A DNA stretch of 27,500 nucleotides, taken from assembly GCF_000188695.1 (NCBI RefSeq), contig NW_004754931.1, positions 1,811,084-1,838,583 of the forward strand. Reading direction: 5' to 3'. Position numbers and translations under genes: made by a program. Numbering within the stretch: position 1 is the first letter of the stretch; each line of letters begins with the position of its first letter. The DNA comes from Salpingoeca rosetta. Taxonomy: Eukaryota > Opisthokonta > Choanoflagellata > Craspedida > Salpingoecidae. Positions 1 through 27,500 of this stretch are shown piece by piece. The notes under the pieces were generated by a model. It saw only the letters and a list, made by a program, of their open reading frames with translations. It searched no databases and was not told where the DNA came from.

Positions 1-6
1 GTCTTT

Positions 7-53
<47 letters not shown>

Positions 54-55
54 CC
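7..55. repeat. (CTGC)n microsatellite
   Basis: About twelve near-perfect copies of the tetranucleotide CTGC lie in the intron before the first visible kinase exon. They end 68 bases upstream of that exon. They may form part of the pyrimidine-rich 3' end of that intron. Confidence 0.95.
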
Positions 56-123
56 AAGGTGTGTGCTCGTCAAAGCATGTTGCACTCACTCCCACCACCC
101 CGTGTTTTTCCCTCCTTCCCCAG

Positions 124-945
124 ACAACGTTGTGAAGCTGTGCGACTTTGGGTCCTGCACGACGGAGACCATTGATCCCGCCGCCCTCGACTATCGCGCC
201 AAGATGGCAACTGCAGAGAGATTAGAAGCCGTGAGTCGTGCATGTGCGTGCGTGTGTATGCACATATTGTGTGTGTGTGTGTATGTCTGTCTGTCTGTGG
301 GTGTTGTGTGGTTTCGCGTTCGCGCGTTTGGCAACAGCTTGTTCGCTCCCTTGATTTGCTTGCTTGCTTGCGTGTTGCTTGTATTGCACCTCTTTGTGCT
401 TCAACGCGGCTTGTCCCTCGTTTGCTGCTTCGCTTCCGCGTTTCTAGATGACCACGCCCCAAAACCGCAGCCCCGAGATGTTGGACTTATTCTCCGAACA
501 GCCCATCAATGAAAAGCTCGACGTCTGGGTGCGTGTGTGTGTGTGTGCGTGTGTGTGGGGGGGGGGGGTATGTGTGTGTGGGTATGTGTGTGTGTGGGTG
601 TTGCGCTGTGCTGTGCTGTGCAGGAATGCCAGTGCCTCTCTTTTCTTTCATGTTGTTCATATTCACACGTACACGTAACACACACGTGCACCCACACATA
701 CCCGCACAGGCGCTGGGGTGTCTGCTGCACGTGCTCTGCCACCGCGTGCACCCGTTTGAGGATGGGGCGAAGCTGGCCATTGTCAATGTCAAGTACAAGG
801 TCCCGCAGTCCTCGCAGTACGCTGCGTTTGACCACGTGATCGGTGCGTTAATGTTGGAGGGGAAGAGAGGAAGTGTGATGCGTGCGCCATGCAAGCACTA
901 CTGCGTCGTTCCAGATCAGTTGCGTTTTGTCCTCTGCTGTCTCAC

Positions 946-1015
<70 letters not shown>

Positions 1016-1098
1016 CGGAGCGGCTATTTGTGAAGGACGTGGCGGCGCGAGCAACAGCGCAACAGGCAAAAGATGCTGTTGCAGCACTTGATATCTAA
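124..1098 (+). CDS. NAK-family (GAK/AAK1-like) Ser/Thr kinase, 3' part, four exons
   Basis: This is the C-terminal half of a protein kinase; upstream exons with the P-loop and HRD lie outside the window. Exons by splice signals and phase are 124-230, 448-528, 710-842 (or 872) and 1016-1098 (stop TAA). Exon 1 holds KLCDFGS (DFG at 144-152). Exon 2 starts MTTPQNRSPEMLDLF, the activation-segment end, and runs to KLDVW. Exon 3 continues ALGCLLHVLC and has HPFEDGAKLAIVNVKY, which is diagnostic of the Numb-associated kinases GAK, AAK1 and BIKE. Known members regulate clathrin adaptors by phosphorylating AP-1/AP-2 subunits at membranes. The protein stops about 28 residues after exon 3, so the long C-terminal tail (PTEN-like and J domains in GAK) is absent. 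Ending exon 3 at 842 drops the usual helix before the subdomain XI Arg. The phase-compatible alternative donor at 873 adds ten codons (MLEG...) and restores something closer to the family pattern. Family certain; exact last junction uncertain. Confidence 0.85.
231..447 (+). other. Kinase intron with GT-rich 5' half
   Basis: The donor is GTGAGT at 231 and the acceptor is TTTCTAG ending at 447. The first 70 bases are GT-rich (TGTGTGTGTGTGTATGTCTG region around 265-297). The 3' half is a T/C-rich stretch with TTGC copies. Removing it joins phase 0 to phase 0 and yields an uninterrupted kinase activation segment. Confidence 0.8.
529..709 (+). other. Kinase intron, GT-rich start and CA-rich end
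   Basis: The intron opens GTGCGTGTGTGTGTGTG directly at the donor and includes a run of ten G residues near 557-567. It closes with a CA-rich stretch (664-707) before the acceptor CACAG at 709. The two ends are mutually complementary repeats. Splicing joins KLDVW to ALGC exactly as in the NAK kinase family. Confidence 0.85.
948..1013. repeat. (CA)n microsatellite at kinase 3' splice site
   Basis: A 66-base uninterrupted CA run ends directly at the acceptor AG (1014-1015) of the last kinase intron. The 3' splice site is therefore formed by the repeat itself, with no classical polypyrimidine tract next to it. A short T/C-rich stretch lies just upstream at 918-943. Confidence 0.95.
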
Positions 1099-1239
1099 CC
1101 AGAAGTCGGTGGTGACATGACGATCGTAGTTACATTCGACACATCCTCCCCCACTCGTTACTCCTAGTCTCAGCAGCACACTGCCTCGCTTGCTTCATGT
1201 CGCATGAGCCATTCTTCAACCACACACACACACACACAC

Positions 1240-1303
<64 letters not shown>

Positions 1304-1454
1304 TTGCTCCTCATGGTGTCCTATGCCAGCGTAAACAATCCCTCCTTGTTGTCATCCCCATGTTCATTCATCCAACCAACCTGGCGCTTTCACCGTTCAC
1401 CGACCACCACCGCCGCCACCACCACCACTTTTCATCATTCACCACGAGCCAGAA
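1099..1454. other. Intergenic: kinase 3' UTR and Nudix 5' region
   Basis: This 356-base gap lies between two same-strand genes. It should carry the kinase 3' UTR and the promoter and 5' UTR of the Nudix gene. I see no clear AATAAA or TATA box. Its main content is an 82-base CA repeat and, nearer the Nudix start, a run of CCA/CAC trinucleotides around 1405-1431. Confidence 0.7.
1221..1302. repeat. (CA)n microsatellite
   Basis: An 82-base CA repeat with a single G interruption at 1244 lies between the kinase stop and the Nudix start. Such runs are length-polymorphic in most genomes. Confidence 0.95.
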
Positions 1455-2111
1455 ATGAAGCTGGGGCTGTCGCTTTGTCGTTTGGTGAACGGGGCGAGTG
1501 TGGCGGCGCGCAGCGCGCTTGCAGGAAGACAGTGCAGCCATGTTCGCGTTGCTCGGCCAGTGAGGGCGAGCAGTACGCGCATGACACCGGTGCATCCGCA
1601 GATTGGCGTGGCATGCGTCATGTTCGACAGCGCGCGGCTGGAAGACCCGCACGTGCTGCTGATCCAGCGCAAGAACCCGCCAGCGCAAGGGCTGTGGTCG
1701 TTCCCGGGCGGGCGGCTGGCGCTGGGCGAGGAGGTGACCGCTGGCGCAGCCCGAGAGGCGCGCGAGGAGACAGGCATCACCGCGGCAGCCATGGGGCCGC
1801 TCGTGAAGCTGATCGACGGCATCTTCACCAACGCGTCCGGCGAGGTGCAGCACCACTACGTCATCTTGGACTTCCTGGGCGTTGGCACAGGTACACCTCG
1901 CGCGGGCGACGATGCGTTAGACGCAAAGTGGTTGCCGGCCCACAAGGTCGCATCCCTCGTCCCGTGCCATGAAGGCGTTGTGCCTGCCATCGAAGCTGCG
2001 CTCGCTGCGCTTCCCGCCTTCCTGCACCAACAGCGGCCGGGTGCTTCAGCCACCGCCGAATCACCACCGCTGATCTTCGCAACCCCGCCACCCGAACCCG
2101 GCACCCCTTGA
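1455..2111 (+). CDS. Nudix hydrolase, possibly mitochondrial
   Basis: A single-exon 218-residue protein. The complete Nudix box GX5EX7REUXEEXGU occupies residues 86-108: G86, E92, R100, E101, E104, E105, G107, I108. The glutamates bind the divalent metal used to cleave a nucleoside diphosphate linked to another group. The preceding WSFPGG and VLLIQRK are typical strand context of MutT-like members. Substrate cannot be told from the box alone. The first 42 residues are rich in Arg, Ser and Ala and lack acidic residues, suggesting a mitochondrial presequence. A second Met at residue 43 (MTPVHPQIGV), just before the domain, could start a cytosolic form. The last 30 residues are Pro/Ala-rich and probably disordered. 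The start ATG at 1455 is the first in frame and has A at -3. Confidence 0.92.
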   Translation: MKLGLSLCRLVNGASVAARSALAGRQCSHVRVARPVRASSTRMTPVHPQIGVACVMFDSARLEDPHVLLIQRKNPPAQGLWSFPGGRLALGEEVTAGAAREAREETGITAAAMGPLVKLIDGIFTNASGEVQHHYVILDFLGVGTGTPRAGDDALDAKWLPAHKVASLVPCHEGVVPAIEAALAALPAFLHQQRPGASATAESPPLIFATPPPEPGTP

Positions 2112-2177
2112 CACAGGAGGGACCCTTGTGCCTACATGTGTGGCCATCTCTTCATATTGCGCTCTACCCGTTGATTC

Positions 2178-2222
<45 letters not shown>

Positions 2223-2367
2223 GTCATGTCACCTTCCTTGTGTGCTGGTTCACACGTCAACATCATTAGTTAGCATCATCATCATCATCAGTAAACAACA
2301 TCCAACCAACCTGCTCTTCCAGCCATTCATCATCAACCAACAACAACAACGACAACAACAAACGAAC
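2112..2367. promoter_or_regulatory. Short spacer with Topors-like gene 5' region
   Basis: Only 256 bases separate the Nudix stop from the next ATG, so the promoter and 5' UTR must be compact or overlap the upstream 3' UTR. The spacer carries (CTTG)n at 2180-2221, a CAT/ATC run near 2273-2290 and CAA repeats at 2336-2361 directly before the ATG. No TATA box is evident. The reading frame is open here from a GTG codon, but no ATG precedes 2368. Confidence 0.5.
2180..2221. repeat. (CTTG)n microsatellite
   Basis: Ten tandem copies of the tetranucleotide CTTG. A second, shorter CTTG array is at 6861-6882, also in a presumed 5' region. Translated, it gives a spurious Leu-Ala-Cys repeat. Confidence 0.95.
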
Positions 2368-3750
2368 ATGGCGCAGCATCGCACGATCGCACGCACTCGT
2401 GATGATGATGATGTTGTTGCGCTGCACGCCCATGGCAGCACCCGGGTTGTTGACCAAGAAGAAGATGACGACGATGATGTTGGCGTGGTAGCAGAGAGAA
2501 GGCGGTTGCTAGATGAGGCCGCGGATGCAGAAGACGGCGACGGCGGTGGGATGGGCGTGAGCAGCAGGGCCATGCCGGCCGATGTACCCAGTGTCAACCG
2601 CACCAACGACGCCACCAAAGGCGCAACCACCGCCTCCACCACCGACACAACCAACGGTACGGCCAGCAGCATGGCCAATAGCAGCATGGCCAATAGCAGC
2701 AGTAGCCATGGGACGCTCAAAGACCCTGATGGTGACGAGCAAGATGCACACGGGGACGAGCAGGAAAGCTGCCCCATCTGCCTGGATGCCCTGAACGACA
2801 AGGCCTTGCTGGACGGGTGCTTCCACAGCTTCTGCTTCGAGTGCATCATGTCGTGGCTCAACGTGTCGCGAACATGCCCGCTCTGCAAGGCGCCAGTGTC
2901 TTCCGTCATCCACTCGATCAAGTCCGCCACCATCTTCAAGCGGATCACCCTGCCGCCACAACGACCGCCGGCGCCAGAGCCAGCGCCCCCTTTCTCCCGA
3001 CACCATCCTCACCACCACCACCACCACCATCGCCGCCATCACCATGCTGGTGCGTTTGACGCGCGACGTGATCGAAGGCGGCACACCACGAGCAGGTGGT
3101 CGGCGCATGAGACGGTGGCGGACGAGCGACGGCGCGAGACAGGGCTGGACAGGAGACGCGCTGTCTACGCCGCCAACATGCGTGCGTTGCCCGAGTACGA
3201 CGAGCAGCTGCGTGCTCGCGAGCGCAGCATTGCGCCCTCCGGGCTGGCACGCGACGAACGCAACCGGCGACGCGTGCTTGCCTGGGCCAAGCGAGACATC
3301 AACGCGCTCGTGCCAACAAACACCGCGTTTGTGTACGCCTATCTCGAGTCCCTCCTCTCAACCACGGACCTGCGAGCAACCCATATCCTCGTGCAGTCGC
3401 TGGCGCCTTTCCTCCTCGCACACACAGAGCTGTTTGTGCACGAGCTGCAGATGTTCGCGCGCTCGCCGCTCAGCATGCCCGCATATGATGCGCACGTGCG
3501 GTACCAGGTGCCCACGACGGACCAGCAGCGGCGCATGGCCCAGCAGCACGGCCTGCTCCTCGGGCCCCCACGCCGTCCGCAGCAACAACAGCTACAGCAA
3601 CCACAGCAGCACCAGCAGCAGCACCAGCAGCAGCACGTGCCGGGTTCGTCGTTTTCCCAACTCCAACTGGCACAACGCCCGACCATCTCAGGGAGTGCTG
3701 CCAGCATCGAGGACGACGGCATGCATGAAGAGCGGCGACAGCGGCTGCGC

Positions 3751-3782
<32 letters not shown>

Positions 3783-4359
3783 TGTGCCACGTGCAGCCGT
3801 GACTACACCCACACGCGTGATGGCGGGGGCGCATGGCCAATCCATGTCTTCTCGACCGCCGCTACTGCCCCACCCTTTCGCAGCAGCAGCAACACCTGCA
3901 CAGCCACCCTACTCCATGCCGCACCAGGCAAGCATGGCACCATCCCATCCGATGGGCCATGTGCCCCAGGTGCGGCCACCAGCAACACTGCAACAGCGCA
4001 CCAGCGGCAATGATAGTGGTATGGACGGGGACGAGTGGGTGCCCCACACTGAGGAGGACATGCGGCTGTTGCGAGAGCTTCGGGCCGTGCGTGCAAAGCG
4101 TGCAAAGGTGCGCGAAGGCGTGCTTGCTGGTGGGTTCAGCAGTGTACAGGTTGGGCAGCTGTCAATGCCACAGCTGTGTGAGCACGTGCACCAGCTGGAA
4201 AAGGATGTGCTGCAGCGACGAAAGCGCATCCTCGCCCTGCGCAGGGAGCAGGTGAACCAGCTGCGGGAAGCAGTGAGCACGAGTGCGGGTGTTGCTGGTC
4301 GTGGTCGTGGACGTGCTGATGGTGGTGGTAACGACAGTGGCGATGACAGTGCTGATTGA
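2368..4359 (+). CDS. Topors-like RING-finger E3 ubiquitin ligase
   Basis: A single-exon 663-residue protein; ATG at 2368 has A at -3 and G at +4. Residues 1-134 are acidic and Ser/Thr-rich. A C3HC4 RING spans 135-173: C135, C138, C151, H153, C156, C159, C170, C173. The sequence after it (SSVIHSIKSATIFKRI) matches the extension unique to Topors-type RINGs (SIFHSVRA..F). A His-rich linker follows. Residues about 290-382 hold the second conserved Topors block: a WAKRDINALV helix, then PFLLAHTELFVHELQMFARS and PAYDAHVRY. Poly-Gln tracts lie near 3583-3635 and 3757-3781. A Lys/Arg/Leu-rich likely coiled coil (WVPHTEEDMRLLRELRAVRA onward) fills about 556-640, and the end is Gly/Arg/Asp-rich. Known Topors proteins are nuclear dual ubiquitin/SUMO E3 ligases acting on p53 and chromatin regulators. 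RING certain; Topors strongly supported by two independent blocks. Confidence 0.88.
3757..3781 (+). repeat. Coding CAG tract (poly-Gln) in the RING gene
   Basis: CAA then eight CAG codons make a near-pure Gln run in the disordered middle of the Topors-like protein. A second, less pure CAG/CAA tract is at about 3583-3635. Confidence 0.9.
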
Positions 4360-5001
4360 TGACGGTTGCAGTGATGCTACTGCAAGGGGGGGTGGCGACG
4401 GAGCTCGTGGTTTTTCGATGGTGCTCGTCGTGCAGGCGCAGGTGACGCGTCAGTGTCGGCGAGGATGCGAGGGTGAATGACTTGCCAGGGCGACTTGCGC
4501 TTTGGAAACAATGTTGCAGTGAGACGTCCAGCTGTGGCGGTCCACATTCCTGCCTGGCTTTGACCCTCATGCACACATGCTTGTTCGTGAGCATGACTAT
4601 CATCATCTCCACCGTCACCACCCTGCCAGTCTACCTGCCTGCTTGTTGGCTTGCCCCATTGTTTATTGAGAGGTGTGGGCTTGAAGAGCCCACAGTGTGT
4701 CGGCTACGACTGAAGCAATGAATAGTTGCAGTGGATGCACAGCATCACACAAGCCCACCACGTATCACGACTGGGCGGGAACAAGCAGACACACACACAC
4801 ACGCACGCACGAACACGCGCACGCACGCGCACACATTTACACACACACGCACGCACGCACACACACACACATTTACACACACACATGCATGCACGAACAC
4901 GCGCACGCTCACATTGAGACATATACGCACACACGTACAAAACATGCACGCACGCACAGACACACATGTGCACTGACACATGCACGCACGTGAAAGTTTG
5001 C
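4360..5001. other. Convergent intergenic region
   Basis: This 642-base gap lies between the stop codons of two converging genes, so it should hold both 3' UTRs and poly(A) sites. I see no canonical AATAAA on either strand. The left half is mixed sequence with ATC/CAC runs at 4600-4622. The right half is CA-rich. Nothing codes convincingly. Confidence 0.7.
4790..4985. repeat. CA-rich degenerate repeat with CACG units
   Basis: About 195 bases of alternating CA with frequent CACG and ATTTACACAC interruptions. It sits just beyond the sulfotransferase stop; relative to that gene it is GT-rich and downstream. Confidence 0.9.
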
Positions 5002-6671
5002 TTATTGTTGCAGGTTGAGCTCGTGGATCATCGCGGTTCTGTTGAAGACAAAGCCGTAGAAATCCAACACATCCAACAGCCGCTGGTTGTATGGTTGGAA
5101 GAACTCCTGCAGCTCTCGTTCCATGGCGTCAGGCATGGTGTGGGAGTGTCTGTGCATGTTGGCGTGAATGCCACTCAGAACACGTTTGCGTGCTTGCGCG
5201 GCAAGCTGCGATGGCCTGTCGAGCGCCGTGGCTATCCTGTGCAGCACGCCTTCAGCGTCTGCCTTGAGCTCGGTCGTGGTGACGACGATAAACTGGTCTG
5301 GGCGAAAGCCCGCGCACAGGAAGTTGATGAGCTGGTCCACATAGATGCTACGGTGCACGTGCCCCTCGTACTTCTTGAGGAGCTTGAGGCTGACGTGCTG
5401 CTGCAGCAACTCCTTATTTCCCTTGCGCGTGAAGTGCTGGAACCAAGGCCTGTCCTGTGTGAGCGCCTTTCCGTCAGCAGACTCGGCAAGTGCGCTCACA
5501 CAACGGTAGAGGGCCGCGTACTGGTGATGGCCGGTGTTGCAGGTGATGCCAAACGGGTTGCTGCTGTCGCCTGTCGTCTTTGGGCTGGGATGGGCAAGCT
5601 GAAGGCTGCTGTTGTAGCAGTGGTGCAGAAGGTGCAGCTCTGTTGATGTCACGGCCGCAAACTCGTCCACCGTGTCGCCTGGGCTGCCCTGACGGAACCC
5701 GGACAGAGTTCTCGTGACAGGGTCGCGAATCTGCAGCACCAGCTTCACCTGCGCTGCGTGCGGCAGCACTTCATGTAGGCTCCAAGGGCTGCGCCGGTCG
5801 GAGAGGTACATGGGGCTGATGTCCACCGCCGTGCGGTTGGAGAGCGTGGTGTTGACGTGACACTGCTCCAGCGTGCATGTTGTTGCCTCTGTGACGTTTG
5901 GCCAGCGGCGAAGGTAGTGCTTGTACTGTTTGAGAATCTTGGCTTGTTGGTACCGTGAGTTGATGTCGATGGAGACGGTTGTGCCTCGATCAAAGAAGTG
6001 CTGCTCCTTCCGCCACGTGTGTACAACCCATGGCAGTTGCTGCAGGTAGTAGAACAGGCTCGTGGTACCGCACTTCTGGCACCCAATACCTGTTTGTGCA
6101 TTGTGTGTGTGTGTGTGTGTGTGCGTGTGTTGGGGAATGGGGATGGTGGTGAGCGATGTTGAAGTCGATTGCACTTGCGTGAGTGTGTAAGTGGATGAAG
6201 GTGTGGGCGATGAAGGTGAAGGTGTGTGTATGTGCGCATTCGCTGGACCCAGATAGCTCTTCAGAACTCTAGTTATGCCCGTGTCCACAAGGACACTGAA
6301 CAGCCACGCATCCATCCAGCCCTCTGCTCTACCCATTCACCCCATGATAGCAGTTCACCGATGAGTTCGGGTTGAAGGCGAGGCCCAAGGTCCGTGTCCT
6401 TCCATACATGCGGTAATCGCCTGGTATTTGGACGCAGCTGACTGAAGGCGTCTTCGCCTGGTTGCCGATTGTGGTTGGCAGTGCCAGCGTTGACGTCCAC
6501 GTTGGTGGCATCGACTGCTGCTGCTGCTGCTGCTGCTGTTGTTGGTGGTGTTGCTGCTGTTGCTGCCGCTGCCACTGCAACAACGCAGCCGCAAGAAAAG
6601 CAGCACAACAGCCCAACCCACACATGCACCCTCTGCATCTGCCTTTGTGCGTGTGCTCCCCTTCTTGCCAT
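5002..6671 (-). CDS. Type II membrane PAPS-dependent sulfotransferase, two exons
   Basis: Exons 6671-6341 and 6089-5002 (intron donor GTGAAT, acceptor ACAG, phase 1) give 472 residues. The start has a perfect Kozak context (ACCATGG). Residues 15-37 form a hydrophobic signal anchor preceded by Arg residues, the type II layout of Golgi enzymes, followed by a Thr/Ala-rich stem. The 5'-phosphosulfate loop is [12 protein letters not shown] (111-122, with K116). The 3'-phosphate motif is [12 protein letters not shown] (231-242; R232 and S240). VDISPMYL lies between. The C-terminal [10 protein letters not shown] resembles heparan/chondroitin sulfotransferases such as CHST15 and NDST. Several N-X-S/T sites fit a lumenal catalytic domain. 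Inferred role: transferring sulfate from PAPS to a glycan in the Golgi lumen; the acceptor cannot be read from sequence. The intron's exact borders are inferred from phase and motif; the conserved core is certain. Confidence 0.88.
6090..6340 (-). other. Sulfotransferase intron
   Basis: The intron is 251 bases on the minus strand, donor GTGAAT at 6340 and acceptor AG at 6091-6090. In sense orientation its 3' end carries a CA repeat (6102-6130). Leaving it in would insert Thr/Ser/His-rich sequence directly before the PAPS-binding loop. Other donors, for example GTAGAG near 6332, are weaker or out of phase. Confidence 0.65.
6515..6540 (-). repeat. Coding CAG/GCA repeat (poly-Ala) in sulfotransferase stem
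   Basis: A run of CTG on the plus strand reads as GCA codons on the minus strand and gives seven Ala in the stem region between the membrane anchor and the catalytic domain. Confidence 0.85.
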
Positions 6672-7103
6672 GGTTGCTGTGGCTCTTGCCTTCTTCGATG
6701 GGAGGCTTTTTGGACCTTGCGACCCTTTGAACCTTTGAGAGGTTTTGAACCTCTGCCCTGCTGCTGTTGGGTGTACACAGAAGGGTCAGATACTGATTTC
6801 AGTTTATTTCCTCAAGAGACTGAATCCAGTCTTAGAAACGGCCAAGCAACAGCACAGCAGCTTGCTTGCTTGCTTGCTTGCCTGTCTTCTTGTTGTGGTG
6901 GTCGTTGAGCATCAACACCACCAAACACAACCAGCACATGACCACCAGCAACTAGCAACCCCACTTCCGTGCTGTTGGGTGTCGTGTGCGTGTGCGTGTG
7001 CGTGTATGTGTGCTGAGTGCAGGCTGCAGCAATATCAACGGTGACTGTGACAAGCAATAACAGCGCGCCAGCAGTGCGTTTCCCCACTTTCCGCAACGCA
7101 ACC
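6672..7103. promoter_or_regulatory. Divergent promoter region
   Basis: These 432 bases separate the minus-strand sulfotransferase ATG from the plus-strand dynein-like ATG, so they hold both promoters and both 5' UTRs. They contain (CTTG)n at 6861-6882, CAACA/CCACCA runs, and a GTGTGC-rich stretch at 6981-7011. That stretch ends in GTGCAG at 7022, which resembles the end of a leader intron. No TATA box is clear. Confidence 0.5.
6861..6882. repeat. (CTTG)n microsatellite
   Basis: Five to six tandem CTTG units in the divergent intergenic region, the same motif as the longer array near 2200. Confidence 0.9.

Positions 7104-27500
<20,397 letters not shown>

Noticed and set aside
914..945. Additional kinase exon encoding DQLRFVLCCL between exons 3 and 4
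   Set aside because: It has a fair acceptor (TTCCAG) and hydrophobic content, but no usable donor keeps phase before the CA repeat, and it does not match the family sequence.
2128..2367. N-terminal extension of the RING protein beginning at a GTG codon
   Set aside because: It starts at GTG, not ATG, translates a CTTG microsatellite into a Leu-Ala-Cys repeat, and the first ATG with good context is at 2368.
4473..4721. Small plus-strand open frame of 82 codons after the RING gene
   Set aside because: It begins with GTG, lacks homology I can recognise, and lies in the presumed 3' UTR of the Topors-like gene.
4966..5646. Plus-strand open frame opposite the sulfotransferase
   Set aside because: It is antisense to conserved sulfotransferase codons and has no recognisable domain of its own.
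7017..7103. 29-codon extension of the dynein-like protein
   Set aside because: The initiating codon is GTG inside an intron-like GTGTGC tract. The ATG at 7104 has a perfect Kozak context.

Overview
The window looks like nuclear DNA of a GC-rich, ciliated unicellular eukaryote. Introns with GT..AG borders interrupt conserved domains, and start codons sit in Kozak-like contexts (ACCATGG occurs twice). One gene encodes a dynein heavy chain relative. No bacterial-style operons or ribosome binding sites are visible. The gene set (NAK-family kinase, Topors-type RING E3, Golgi sulfotransferase, dynein heavy chain relative), the poly-Q and poly-Ala tracts, and the many GT/CA microsatellites fit a holozoan protist. 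A choanoflagellate is my best guess, by inference only.

Layout: (1) 1-1098, + strand, the 3' part of a GAK/AAK1-like (Numb-associated) kinase gene; four exons are visible and the 5' part lies outside the window. (2) 1455-2111, +, a single-exon Nudix hydrolase with a possible mitochondrial presequence. (3) 2368-4359, +, a single-exon Topors-like RING E3 ligase. (4) 4360-5001, a convergent intergenic region rich in CA repeats. (5) 5002-6671, - strand, a two-exon type II membrane (Golgi) PAPS-dependent sulfotransferase. (6) 6672-7103, a divergent promoter region. (7) 7104 to beyond 27500, +, a giant dynein heavy chain-related gene. I can join 12 exons in phase, giving 5,632 codons before the window ends inside the AAA6 region.

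The main biological point is the dynein-like gene. The tail, linker, six-module ring, coiled-coil stalk and microtubule-binding domain are all recognisable. The AAA1 ATPase site that powers every conventional dynein has lost both Walker A and Walker B. AAA2 keeps only Walker A. AAA3 keeps Walker A but reads D-Q where the Walker B acidic pair belongs. AAA4 has K-to-R in Walker A and no Walker B. This reads as a conserved pseudo-motor, most like the animal DNHD1 class; that assignment is an inference without a tree.

A second pattern concerns introns. In their own gene's sense strand, GT-rich microsatellites lie at or just after the 5' splice site and CA-rich or pyrimidine repeats lie before the 3' splice site. 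This holds for a minus-strand gene too. The genes have no evident shared pathway; the ciliary theme is limited to the dynein-like gene.
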